DNA of 23,847 nt from Cyanobacteriota bacterium (GTDB lineage: Bacteria; Cyanobacteriota; Cyanobacteriia; Phormidesmidales; Phormidesmidaceae). The stretch covers positions 1 to 23,847 of the forward strand of contig JAQCKL010000007.1 of assembly GCA_027592485.1 (NCBI GenBank), given 5' to 3'. Within the stretch, counting starts at the first letter, position 1; each line of letters starts with the position of its first letter. Shown piece after piece: positions 1 through 6,522 of the stretch. Under the pieces are notes generated by a model. That model saw nothing but the letters and a program-made list of their open reading frames with translations, searched no databases and was not told where the DNA came from. The position numbers and the translations under genes were made by a program.

Positions 1-131
1 CCGGTGGTGGCGATAGCGGCTCTGGTGGTGGCGATGGCGGCGAGCCTAAGTCAATACCTGAACCCGGTATGGTAATTGGCACCATGGTAGCTTTTGGGGC
101 CAGCACCCTGCTGAAAAAGCGACAGGGCTAA
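1..131 (+). CDS. 3' end of a PEP-CTERM sorted protein (5' end outside window)
   Basis: The third forward frame is open from the window edge to a TAA at 129-131. It encodes a Gly/Ser/Asp-rich linker (GGGDSGSGGGDGGEP) followed by a short tail: a PEP motif (IPEPGMVIG), a hydrophobic stretch (GTMVAFGASTLL) and a basic end (KKRQG). This tripartite end is the PEP-CTERM sorting signal, known to be processed by exosortase in exopolysaccharide-producing Gram-negative bacteria including cyanobacteria. The mature protein would therefore be exported and its tail cleaved. Only about 42 residues are visible, so the functional domain is unknown. It is followed at once by a terminator-like hairpin. Confidence 0.75.
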   Translation, partial: GGGDSGSGGGDGGEPKSIPEPGMVIGTMVAFGASTLLKKRQG

Positions 132-158
132 TTACCCCTACCCTCAGTTAACCCCCAT

Positions 159-200
159 AAACCCCTCAAGGTATTTTCATCTCCCTGAGGGGTTTTATTT
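159..200 (+). terminator. Terminator hairpin between convergent genes
   Basis: Inverted arms AACCCCTCA (about 160-168) and TGAGGGGTT (about 185-193) flank a short loop, and the stem is followed by TTTTATTT. The hairpin ends the PEP-CTERM gene. It overlaps the last codons of the leftward DUF3326 gene, so it probably serves both directions, with a weaker T-run on the minus side. Confidence 0.7.
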
Positions 201-1239
201 GGGGCAAGTGAGGGGATATGGCCCCCGCATCAATTCCCGCTTTGTGAGCCGCCATCACCCCGATCGCCTCTAAATAGGACCGAACCCGAGTTGCTTGCAG
301 GCCGAGGGAGGCAGGGGTTACCGATAGGGTGGTGGTATTGTCCTCGACCACAATGATCTGGGCTCGGGTTTGGCTGAGGCTGAGTACCCCACTGCCCCCA
401 CAGGCGGTGGCGGGCACGATCACCGCGTCCACCTGATGCGCCCAGAGATCGGTGCTGGCTAGTGCGGTTGGCGAGACAAACTGGGGGGCTCGGCTGAGCC
501 CAGCCAACACGCAGGGCAAAAAGGTATGGCCGATTTCTTCGGCGGCGGATTTTGGGGATAGGGTCGGGTCTAAGGGCAGGGGGTTCAGGGCCGGGGCATG
601 GGCACAGGGCACCTGGAATTGGCGCACGATCAGGTGACTGATCACGGCTTCGGCCCCGGCGAGGGGATCAACGCCGCGCCCTTGGCGGTAATTTTGTAGC
701 GCCGTCTCGTCTTCGTCGTCGGGAAAACGGACGACGATCGCGATCGCCTCGGCCCCCGCCTGCAATAATTTTTCAGCCCCTCGCAGCAGCGTGTCAGGTC
801 GCTGCACGGTGCCCCAAGTGGCCCCAGAGTCAGCGGTGCGCAGTTCTACCCCAACCGGCACATCCGTAACGACATAGTCGGTCAGGTCTAGCCCGAGGGT
901 GGCCCGCGCCGCATCGGCGGCCTGGAGGTGACGCCAGCGCAGGTCGGGCTCAATGGCGGCATCCAGCAACAGGCCAATGCGGTTGCGGTGGACGGGGCTA
1001 AGCCCCCAGTGCCCCGCCGCAAATTGATCCAGCCCATAGCCTTCCACATAGAGGGCGTTGGGCAAGGGCCAATAGAGCTGTGCCCCATTCAGCACATTGG
1101 GATGGGTAATGAGGGTGTCGGCGACTTGGGCGATCGCCCGTGCCACAGGTAAAGCATCCCCCGCATAACCGCCAATGGCGGCCCCAATGCCCGTCGGGAC
1201 AATTAGGACCGCCGTATAGGAACGTTCACGTTCAGCCAT
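166..1239 (-). CDS. DUF3326 family protein
   Basis: A protein of about 357 residues that I recognise as the DUF3326 family, widespread in cyanobacteria and without an assigned reaction. The N-terminus carries a Gly-rich hydrophobic segment (VPTGIGAAIGGYAGDALP), and a second Gly-rich stretch (VIVPATACGGSGVLSL) lies near the C-terminus. These resemble ligand-binding loops, but no catalytic motif can be named. The frame is open further upstream from a TTG, but the ATG at 1239 (MAERERSY) gives the usual family start. It is the last gene of a leftward cluster behind a ferredoxin and two small proteins, so co-transcription is likely. That gives a weak hint of a redox connection. Family assignment is fairly sure; function is unknown. 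Confidence 0.75.
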   Translation of the reverse strand: MAERERSYTAVLIVPTGIGAAIGGYAGDALPVARAIAQVADTLITHPNVLNGAQLYWPLPNALYVEGYGLDQFAAGHWGLSPVHRNRIGLLLDAAIEPDLRWRHLQAADAARATLGLDLTDYVVTDVPVGVELRTADSGATWGTVQRPDTLLRGAEKLLQAGAEAIAIVVRFPDDEDETALQNYRQGRGVDPLAGAEAVISHLIVRQFQVPCAHAPALNPLPLDPTLSPKSAAEEIGHTFLPCVLAGLSRAPQFVSPTALASTDLWAHQVDAVIVPATACGGSGVLSLSQTRAQIIVVEDNTTTLSVTPASLGLQATRVRSYLEAIGVMAAHKAGIDAGAISPHLPQIKPLREMKIP

Positions 1240-1274
1240 AGGATCTGGCGGAATCAAAAAACCGCACCCCGTCT

Positions 1275-1451
1275 TTAACCTTCCGTGGTGACGACGGCCT
1301 CGACCTGGGCGGTTTGGGCCTTTTCATCCACCTGGGTGACGGCCCACCGCAGCGGCTCACCGCGCTTTTGCAGTTCCGCCTCTACCGCCTTGGGTAGGGC
1401 TTCTGGGGTTTCGGTCAGATCAATTTCAGCCGTAATGAAATGGGTGGTCAT
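1275..1451 (-). CDS. Conserved small protein (58 aa), ferredoxin neighbour
   Basis: The frame is open for 80 codons, but the ATG at 1451 (MTTHFITAEIDL) is chosen because a strong Shine-Dalgarno, AGGAGG, sits about 7 nt upstream on the minus strand. The longer form would overlap the ferredoxin gene. The 58-residue product has no signal peptide or membrane segment and looks like a small alpha/beta protein ending QAQVEAVVTTEG-like. It lies 34 nt downstream of the ferredoxin and 35 nt upstream of the DUF3326 start, in one leftward cluster. I do not recognise a named family. A small cytosolic accessory to the ferredoxin or the DUF3326 protein is conceivable but is only context. Confidence 0.65.
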   Translation of the reverse strand: MTTHFITAEIDLTETPEALPKAVEAELQKRGEPLRWAVTQVDEKAQTAQVEAVVTTEG

Positions 1452-1485
1452 CGGGGTCCTCCTACTTGATGCTTCGATCTTTTGA

Positions 1486-1803
1486 CTAGCCTTGGCCAAA
1501 CTGTTTTGCGTAGACAATGTCTTCTTTTTCAGTTTCGAGCTTTAAATCTGAGGTGGGATAGGCCACACACAGCAGGGCATAACCCTCCGCTTGCAGCGCC
1601 GGACTCACCCCCATGCCATCCGTTTGGCTGACGGTGCCTTCGGTAATTAAGGCGGCACAGGTGGTACAAACCCCGGCATTGCAGGAATTGGGTAGATCTA
1701 AGCCCGCCTCTTGAGCGGCTAAGAGCACGGTTTGATCCGCTGGGACCTGGATCGTATGGGTTTGTCCCTGGTGGTTGATATCAACCCGATAGGTGTTTGC
1801 CAT
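1486..1803 (-). CDS. Plant-type [2Fe-2S] ferredoxin
   Basis: A 105-residue soluble electron carrier with the plant-type ferredoxin fold. The four cluster ligands are visible: C41, C46 and C49 in PNSCNAGVCTTCA, and C79 in YALLCVAYP. The C-terminus is a little longer than the ~97-residue photosynthetic PetF (TEKEDIVYAKQFGQG). That, together with the changes around the cluster loop, suggests one of the minor cyanobacterial ferredoxins (the Synechocystis Fed3/slr1828 type, from memory) rather than the main photosystem I acceptor. The start at the ATG at 1803 gives the canonical N-terminus. It is flanked by two small proteins on the same strand. Confidence 0.9.
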   Translation of the reverse strand: MANTYRVDINHQGQTHTIQVPADQTVLLAAQEAGLDLPNSCNAGVCTTCAALITEGTVSQTDGMGVSPALQAEGYALLCVAYPTSDLKLETEKEDIVYAKQFGQG

Positions 1804-1856
1804 GGGTTCTTTTCGTTTGATCTCAAAAGCAATTTAGGTTAAAGGGGGCTCGCCGA

Positions 1857-2036
1857 TTAGGCGACACTGGCGGGGAATGTCGTCTCAAACTCTTCCAACA
1901 AATCGTCCATTTCCTCTAGGGCTTGATTGACATCAATCCTGAGGGTGCCGAGGTCGGGTTGTTCCAGCAGTCGGAGCAACACTTCTCGCTTGGCTCGAAT
2001 CTGTTCGACGCGATCGCGAATCCCTTGGGTATTCAT
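1857..2036 (-). CDS. Small acidic helical protein (59 aa)
   Basis: A short gene reading from ATG 2034-2036 to TAA at 1857-1859. The protein starts MNTQGIRDRVEQIRAKRE and ends LLEEFETTFPASVA. It is almost entirely predicted helix with heptad-like leucines (VLLRLLEQ, ALEEMDDLLEEF), is acidic in its second half, and has no membrane segment. It is 53 nt upstream of the ferredoxin gene on the same strand, so it probably heads that cluster. A HIP1-like GCGATCGC lies inside the coding region. I cannot name its family. Its unbroken frame, ATG start and position support a real gene, but confidence is limited by its size. Confidence 0.6.
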   Translation of the reverse strand: MNTQGIRDRVEQIRAKREVLLRLLEQPDLGTLRIDVNQALEEMDDLLEEFETTFPASVA

Positions 2037-2160
2037 AACAGCGATAATCCATGACTCTCCAGTAAATCAGCATAGGCAACTTTGGGCCAAGTTGGCAGGG
2101 GGGGCTCAATCCTTCTAGCCGCCCCGCTATCCCCAGGACGATACAATCACGGCATGGAAC

Positions 2161-2751
2161 ATGGAAAGTAAAGCGATAATGTTGCAAAAAACGTCCCTGA
2201 GTATTCTGTTGTTGTGGGTCGGTGGTGTACTGACGATTATTGGGTTTATCGCCTATTTTCAGGACAATGCCACGTTGAACCTAGCGGGCTTCTTCTACGG
2301 CATTCCGGTGTTGCTAGGGGGGCTGGCCCTGAAGGCGGCGGAACTGGAGCCAACGCCCTACACCCAGGCCACCAGCGAGGATGTGCTAGCCCTGCGAAAG
2401 CAACAGGCCACCCCCACTCAAAATCAGGTGCGCAGCGATGTAACCCGCTATCGCTATGGCCAAGAGGCGCATCTTGATGATGTGTTAGAGCGGCTGGGGC
2501 TATCACCCAATGATTCTGAGCGACCCGTGTTGGCGGGGGTCCGGGAGGAGTCTTTGGATGGATCCTATGTGCTGGTGTTGGAGTTTGACACCCCTAAGGT
2601 ACCGTTTACCAAGTGGCTCGATAAGCAGAAAAAAATTGAAACCTTCTTCGGCCCAAATGTCCGGGCGGAGCTGGCGCAGTCTGGGGGCGATCGGGTGGAT
2701 GTATCGTTGGTGGCGGTACCCGAAGCCACACCGGTAGAAGCGGCTTCCTAG
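2161..2751 (+). CDS. DUF2854 family membrane protein
   Basis: A 196-residue protein that I recognise as DUF2854, conserved in cyanobacteria and plastid-bearing plants. Two hydrophobic helices lie near the N-terminus (about residues 12-32, SILLLWVGGVLTIIGF, and 38-60, LAGFFYGIPVLLGGLAL). They are followed by a ~135-residue hydrophilic domain rich in charged residues, so it is a membrane-anchored protein with a soluble tail. The ATG at 2161 is used; a second ATG at 2179 (MLQKTS) would remove six residues and is equally plausible. It stands alone and is divergent from the ferredoxin cluster. Function is not established. Confidence 0.75.
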   Translation: MESKAIMLQKTSLSILLLWVGGVLTIIGFIAYFQDNATLNLAGFFYGIPVLLGGLALKAAELEPTPYTQATSEDVLALRKQQATPTQNQVRSDVTRYRYGQEAHLDDVLERLGLSPNDSERPVLAGVREESLDGSYVLVLEFDTPKVPFTKWLDKQKKIETFFGPNVRAELAQSGGDRVDVSLVAVPEATPVEAAS

Positions 2752-2836
2752 GCGATTGCTAGCAAATCAAGAGACCTGGGCCAAACAGCAGCGGTCGGAT
2801 GGGTGAAGCTTATGGACCGATCAACCGGCTCAGGGA

Positions 2837-2868
2837 TGGTCATGGGCACAGCCCTTTACCCATGACCA
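2837..2868. other. Perfect 10-bp inverted repeat
   Basis: TGGTCATGGG (2837-2846) and CCCATGACCA (2859-2868) form a perfect stem with a 12-nt loop in the gap between the DUF2854 gene and the Ada-like gene. No T-run follows, so it is not a clear intrinsic terminator. It could be an operator for the downstream alkylation-repair gene or a weak terminator. Confidence 0.45.
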
Positions 2869-2998
2869 CGCACGAGTAATGCTCTCCCTAGCTGGGTGTT
2901 TGCAGCCATGGCAAAGGTCCAGACCGCAAGAATCGGATCGCGCTGAGCCCATCGGCCCCTTAGGGTTAAGGGTGAACGTCTTGCTTGGGTCTGACTTG

Positions 2999-3883
2999 AT
3001 GGTGACCTCCGCCTCCCCCGCCCTTAACCATGGGGACTATCAACGCATCGCCGCCGCCATTGAATATATGCGGCAACAGCAACAAACCCAGCCCTCCTTG
3101 GCAGACATTGCCCAGCATATCCACCTGAGCGAATACCACTTTCAGCGATTGTTCTCCCGTTGGGCCGGGATTAGCCCAAAGCGATTTTTGCAGGCGCTGA
3201 CGGTGGAGTCCGCTAAGGCTCGCATGGCCCAATCCCCCAATTTGCTCTCCCTCTCCCTAGACAGTGGCCTCTCCAGTTCGGCTCGGCTCCATGATCTGTT
3301 TATTAACCTGGAGGCAATGTCACCAGCGGAATATCGGGATGGGGGGCGGGGGCTGTCGATTCGCTATGGCATCCATGAAACGCCGTTTGGGCTGGCCCTG
3401 ATGGCCACCACCCCCAAAGGCGTCTGTAATCTGGAATTTTTGGATGATCCCGACCCAGCCCAAGCGGCGGCTCGACTGCGAGACATCTGGCCCCAGGCCC
3501 AGCTCATCCTAGATGCCGCAGCGACGCAGGGGGTGTGCGATCGCCTCCTCCAACCCTTAGCGACCCCCTCCCCCCAGCCACTCTCTCTGTTGGTAAAGGG
3601 CACCAACTTTCAGATTCAGGTGTGGCGGGCCTTGCTAAAGCTGCCCTTTGGTGGCCTCAGTACCTACCAGACCCTTGCCAACGACATCGGTCGCCCCACC
3701 GCCAGTCGGGCCGTGGGTAGTGCCATTGGCAAAAACGCGATCGCCTATTTAATTCCTTGCCATCGGGTAATCCGCACCGATGGCCATCTGGGGGGCTACC
3801 GTTGGGGACTGACCCGCAAATCTACCCTTCTCGGCTGGGAAGCCAGCCGCAGCATCCTTGATGAAACCGCAACACGGTCTTGA
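2999..3883 (+). CDS. Ada-like AraC/O6-alkylguanine-DNA alkyltransferase fusion
   Basis: A 294-residue bifunctional protein. It starts with an AraC/XylS DNA-binding region (about residues 10-110, with IHLSEYHFQRLFSRWAGISP typical of the second HTH). Next come a methyltransferase ribonuclease-like domain and the C-terminal methylguanine methyltransferase domain (about 200-285). The active-site motif PCHRVIR is present with nucleophile Cys254. This Cys irreversibly accepts alkyl groups from O6-alkylguanine. The N-terminal Ada zinc/phosphotriester-sensing domain of E. coli Ada is absent, so how it would be activated is unclear. The ATG at 2999 (MVTSASPAL) is preferred; the open frame back to 2879 adds 40 residues unlike the family. 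The stop overlaps the following transporter gene, suggesting translational coupling. Confidence 0.85.
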   Translation: MVTSASPALNHGDYQRIAAAIEYMRQQQQTQPSLADIAQHIHLSEYHFQRLFSRWAGISPKRFLQALTVESAKARMAQSPNLLSLSLDSGLSSSARLHDLFINLEAMSPAEYRDGGRGLSIRYGIHETPFGLALMATTPKGVCNLEFLDDPDPAQAAARLRDIWPQAQLILDAAATQGVCDRLLQPLATPSPQPLSLLVKGTNFQIQVWRALLKLPFGGLSTYQTLANDIGRPTASRAVGSAIGKNAIAYLIPCHRVIRTDGHLGGYRWGLTRKSTLLGWEASRSILDETATRS

Positions 3884-4730
3884 GCTGGTCATTTTAGCTG
3901 CCCTCTGGGGGGGCTCGTTTTTGTTTATGCGCATCGCGGCCCCGGAACTGGGGCCAATTTGGCTGAGCGAGTGCCGGGTGCTGCTGGCGGGACTGGTGCT
4001 GCTGCCCCTCGTGATCCGTCGGGGGCTGTGGCCGGAACTGCGCCGCCATGCCCGCCCCCTGATGGTGGTGGGCTTCTTGAATTCGGCCCTACCCTTCTCG
4101 TTGCTGGCCTTCGCCAGCCTGTCACTGCCCGCCGGGATGACCTCTATTTTGAATGGCACCGTGCCGTTTTTCGGGGTGGTGGTGGCTTTTTTCTGGCTCA
4201 AGGAACCCCTAACGCTGGCCCGCGTGATGGGATTAATCCTGGGATTTACCGGGGTCGTCGTTTTGGTGGGGCTGCGGGAGACGACGGTAACCTCAGGCCT
4301 ATTGCTGGCGGTCGCCGCTGGCATGGTTGCCGCCATTGCCTACGCGGTGTCTGCCCCCTATGTGCGGATGCGGTTGCAGGGGGTACCCGCCCTGGTGATT
4401 GCCACGGGCACCCTGCTCAGCGCCGCCAGTTGCCTAGTGCCCCTGCTGCCCTTTACCCGCCCTCAGCAGGTTCCCCAGCCGCTGGCGATGGGGGCCGTGG
4501 TCGCCCTAGCGCTGTTCTCTACTGCTGTGGCCTATCTGATCTACTTCCATCTGATTGAGCAAGTGGGTCCGACACGGACATTAACGGTAGCCTACTTGAT
4601 TCCGCTATTTGCCATCGCCTGGGGGACCCTGCTGCTGGATGAGCCCCTGACCCAATCGATGATATTGGGCTGTGGGTTGATTTTATTGGGGACGGCGATC
4701 GCCAATACGACCCGCCAGCGATCGGCTTAA
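3861..4730 (+). CDS. EamA/DMT family transporter
   Basis: A membrane protein of about 289 residues with roughly ten hydrophobic helices in two EamA repeats. Each repeat shows the family pattern: the first helix (ILAALWGGSFLFMRIAAPEL) and the repeat end (GLILGFTGVVVLVGL), then a second half ending in GCGLILLGTAIANTTR. The family exports amino acids, nucleosides or other metabolites; the substrate cannot be read from sequence. The ATG at 3861 lies 20 bases before the end of the Ada-like gene, so the two overlap by 23 nt and are very probably co-transcribed. A preceding TTG at 3858 is a less likely start. A palindromic repeat follows the stop. Confidence 0.85.
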   Translation: MKPQHGLELVILAALWGGSFLFMRIAAPELGPIWLSECRVLLAGLVLLPLVIRRGLWPELRRHARPLMVVGFLNSALPFSLLAFASLSLPAGMTSILNGTVPFFGVVVAFFWLKEPLTLARVMGLILGFTGVVVLVGLRETTVTSGLLLAVAAGMVAAIAYAVSAPYVRMRLQGVPALVIATGTLLSAASCLVPLLPFTRPQQVPQPLAMGAVVALALFSTAVAYLIYFHLIEQVGPTRTLTVAYLIPLFAIAWGTLLLDEPLTQSMILGCGLILLGTAIANTTRQRSA

Positions 4731-4738
4731 ACCAAACG

Positions 4739-4845
4739 CCCCTCCTTGGGGGAGCTGGGGGTGGGTTTAAACCTAGCGGGATGAACCCATCGGCACCCCT
4801 CGGAACTCAGACAACCCACCCCGCCCTACGGGCACCAAGGAGGGG
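4739..4845. repeat. Long imperfect palindrome (107 bp)
   Basis: Outer arms CCCCTCCTTGG (4739-4749) and CCAAGGAGGGG (4835-4845) are perfect 11-mers. Nested inside is a second pair, GGGGTGGGTT (about 4758-4767) and AACCCACCCC (about 4813-4822). The loop contains further short inverted pieces. It sits between convergent genes (DMT transporter and SRPBCC protein), so it may act as a bidirectional terminator. Its size and nested build resemble a MITE-like or REP-like dispersed element. Confidence 0.6.
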
Positions 4846-4850
4846 AAAGT

Positions 4851-5405
4851 TTAAGCGATCGCCCGCCGTGCCATTTCGACACGCAGGTTACCCAGGGTAT
4901 CCACCAAGCCTTTTTCAAAGACCTGGTAGAAGTAACTCTGTAACGGTCCCAGGTTGGCTTTAGCCTCGATCATCTGCACCAGTAGGGTTCTGGGGGTATC
5001 ACCCGCCGTATCGAGGGGGGCCAACCGCCACACCCCTTCCAGGGAATCGAGGGTGCCGGAGAGCATGCGGTAGTCGATGCGCTCATGGCTGACTTCAATA
5101 TTTTCGGTGACGATCTTCACCTTGATGGGCATAAAGCCGATTTTGCGGCGATCGCGACGGGCCACGACGGTGCGATTACCCTCGCGCTCGGTCACCTTAG
5201 AGGACACCACGGAGGGCAAGAATTTGGGAAAGCCTTCGTAGTCGGTGAGCACCTCCCACACGGTGGCGGCGGTGGCCGGGACCACGACCCACACGGTATA
5301 ACTGCCCAACTGACCGTTTAGAACCACCTCGCCCTGGTGCAAGCGCTGTTGCTCGGCATCATTGAGGTCGGGGGTGAATTGATTGAGGGAAAGGGCCGTC
5401 GCCAT
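4851..5405 (-). CDS. SRPBCC (cyclase/dehydrase, START-like) family protein
   Basis: A 184-residue protein of the SRPBCC/START-like superfamily, whose helix-grip fold binds hydrophobic ligands. Typical features are the VPATAATVWEVLTDYEGFPK segment (about 42-61), where the fold begins, the central strands (RKIGFMPIKVKIVTENIEV), and the long C-terminal helix (LGPLQSYFYQVFEKGL) closing the cavity. There is no signal peptide or membrane helix, so it is cytosolic. Relatives exist in cyanobacteria and chloroplasts; their ligand is not known to me. The ATG at 5405 is the natural start. It is divergent from the HugZ-like gene with only 39 nt between the start codons, so the two share one promoter region. 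Confidence 0.8.
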   Translation of the reverse strand: MATALSLNQFTPDLNDAEQQRLHQGEVVLNGQLGSYTVWVVVPATAATVWEVLTDYEGFPKFLPSVVSSKVTEREGNRTVVARRDRRKIGFMPIKVKIVTENIEVSHERIDYRMLSGTLDSLEGVWRLAPLDTAGDTPRTLLVQMIEAKANLGPLQSYFYQVFEKGLVDTLGNLRVEMARRAIA

Positions 5406-5444
5406 GGCAGGATCACAGGGACATCATCATGGTTACTGTAACGT

Positions 5445-5963
5445 ATGCCCACGCCCAATTTTGCAGAGATTCAGGCGGCTTACGACACCTTTCCCGGTAC
5501 GGTCAAAAGCCTGATGCTGAGCACCGTTACGGCTGCTGGTCAACCCCAGGCCAGCTATGCCCCGTTTGTGATGACGAATGATGGTCCCCCAGGGGCAGCC
5601 CGCAGCTTTTACATTTTTGTGAGCGGGCTCTCTAGCCACACCCCCAATCTCAAGGCCAACCCCCAGGCGGGGATTTTGTTGATTCAGGATGAGGCGGAGA
5701 CGGCCCAGATTTTTGCGCGGCAACGGCTGATGTATGACTGTCGGGCGGTGCAGATTCCGCCCCAGGACCCGCAATGGACGGCGGTGGCGGATCGCTTTCA
5801 GGTGCAGTTTGGGGCGCTGATTGAGATGCTGCGGCAAATGCCGGATTTTCAGATTTTTCGATTGGTGCCGCTGTCGGGGCGGTTTGTGTTGGGGTTTGGG
5901 GCGGCCTATGAGGTGGACCCGGTGGATACTGGTCGGCTATTGCCGCCCAAGGACAAGGATTGA
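5445..5963 (+). CDS. HugZ / pyridoxamine 5'-phosphate oxidase-like protein
   Basis: A 172-residue split-barrel flavin/heme-binding family protein. The N-terminal half shows the PNPOx-like pattern: FPGTVKSLMLSTVTAAGQPQ (strands 1-2), then ASYAPFVM and FYIFVSGLSSHTPNL, matching HugZ heme-utilisation proteins. These bind or degrade heme; other superfamily members bind FMN or F420. The C-terminal DFQIFRLVPLSGRFVLGFGA is the family's closing strand pair. Because cofH, a deazaflavin biosynthesis gene, lies elsewhere in this window, an F420-like cofactor cannot be excluded, but the HugZ resemblance is stronger. The ATG at 5445 follows the family start. A hairpin follows the stop. Confidence 0.8.
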   Translation: MPTPNFAEIQAAYDTFPGTVKSLMLSTVTAAGQPQASYAPFVMTNDGPPGAARSFYIFVSGLSSHTPNLKANPQAGILLIQDEAETAQIFARQRLMYDCRAVQIPPQDPQWTAVADRFQVQFGALIEMLRQMPDFQIFRLVPLSGRFVLGFGAAYEVDPVDTGRLLPPKDKD

Positions 5964-5988
5964 TCATCGGTGCTCATTTTTTCGCGCC

Positions 5989-6064
5989 TTAAACCACATC
6001 CAACTTGAAAACTTGAGTTTTCACCGTGGGGCGAACTACGGGTTTGGATGTGGCCAAGGTTTAA
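5989..6064. repeat. Bipartite inverted repeat after the HugZ-like gene
   Basis: TTAAACC plus CCACATCCAA (5989-6003) is mirrored by TTGGATGTGG plus GGTTTAA (6044-6064, with a small bulge). A second small hairpin sits in the loop (TGAAAACT/AGTTTTCA, 6006-6023). There is no T-run beyond it. It may stabilise the 3' end of the upstream mRNA or be a decayed repeat. Confidence 0.5.
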
Positions 6065-6189
6065 TCGATGGAGGGTTGAAACCACCTGGGTCAACCTGTC
6101 TGATAGCGCTGGCCCATTGCTTGCGTAAATCCGCCGACCCTTGACCAAAGCCCCTTGCCCTGGGTTTGCAATGGTAGGGCTCTATTCCC

Positions 6190-6233
6190 GCCAGGGAGTA
6201 CTAGGATCGCTCTGCCGCCGGGATGCGCCTGGC
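6190..6233. repeat. Small palindrome with CTAGGAT-GCTCTG loop, copy 1
   Basis: Arms GCCAGG (6190-6195) and CCTGGC (6228-6233) enclose CTAGGATCGCTCTG (6201-6214). Nearly the same loop sequence is found inside the palindrome at 14887-14944, so the two look like diverged members of one intergenic repeat family. Confidence 0.4.
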
Positions 6234-6277
6234 CGGAGACTGGGGGCGAGAAACATCGGGCTGCGATCAGCGACCCC

Positions 6278-6339
6278 GATCCCTGGGTGCTCGGTGGAGA
6301 CCTGAATGGAGCGGCGTGGCCCGACAGAACCCAGGGATC
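6278..6339. repeat. 62-bp palindromic repeat, copy 1
   Basis: A hairpin unit bounded by perfect 11-nt arms GATCCCTGGGT (6278-6288) and ACCCAGGGATC (6329-6339). The whole 62 bp recurs at 6369-6430 with three substitutions, all in the loop. The loop also contains TCGG/CCGA pairing. The surrounding 5964-6522 stretch holds no gene that I can support; chance open frames run through these repeats. Confidence 0.8.
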
Positions 6340-6368
6340 TGAGTTGTAGGGATGCGGGGCAGGGCGGA

Positions 6369-6430
6369 GATCCCTGGGTGCTCGGTGGAGACCTGAATGG
6401 ATCGGGGTGACCCGACAGAACCCAGGGATC
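6369..6430. repeat. 62-bp palindromic repeat, copy 2
   Basis: Second copy of the unit, in the same orientation and separated from copy 1 by 29 bp. Arms GATCCCTGGGT (6369-6379) and ACCCAGGGATC (6420-6430) are unchanged, while three loop positions differ. Conserved arms with changing loops indicate selection on, or spread of, the hairpin itself. Confidence 0.8.
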
Positions 6431-6463
6431 TGAACTCTGACCAGGGCCAAAATTGCCGAAAAT

Positions 6464-6486
6464 TTGCACGCGCGAAGCGCGTGCAA
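6464..6486. other. Perfect GC-rich hairpin
   Basis: TTGCACGCGC (6464-6473), a 3-nt loop (GAA), then GCGCGTGCAA (6477-6486) make a perfect 10-bp stem. It lies 37 bp beyond the stop codon of the peptidase-gene remnant, on its downstream side. There is no T-run, so it is not a typical terminator. Immediately next to it (6497-6520) is GGCTT/AAGCC within a segment (TGAGCGAAGCCGAAGG) resembling a REP-type sequence common in many bacterial genomes. Confidence 0.6.
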
Positions 6487-6522
6487 GAGGGCAAAGGCTT
6501 GTCCTGAGCGAAGCCGAAGGAG

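Noticed and set aside
2879..2998. 40-residue N-terminal extension of the Ada-like protein
   Set aside because: The extra residues resemble no known Ada domain and start just after a hairpin; the family-like sequence begins after the ATG at 2999.
3749..4336. 195-codon minus-strand open frame opposite the Ada-like and DMT genes
   Set aside because: Ser/Thr/Arg/Pro-rich composition and position antisense to two well-supported genes indicate a chance frame.
6278..6430. CRISPR array
   Set aside because: Only two repeats, 62 bp long with full hairpins and a single 29-bp gap, and no cas genes.
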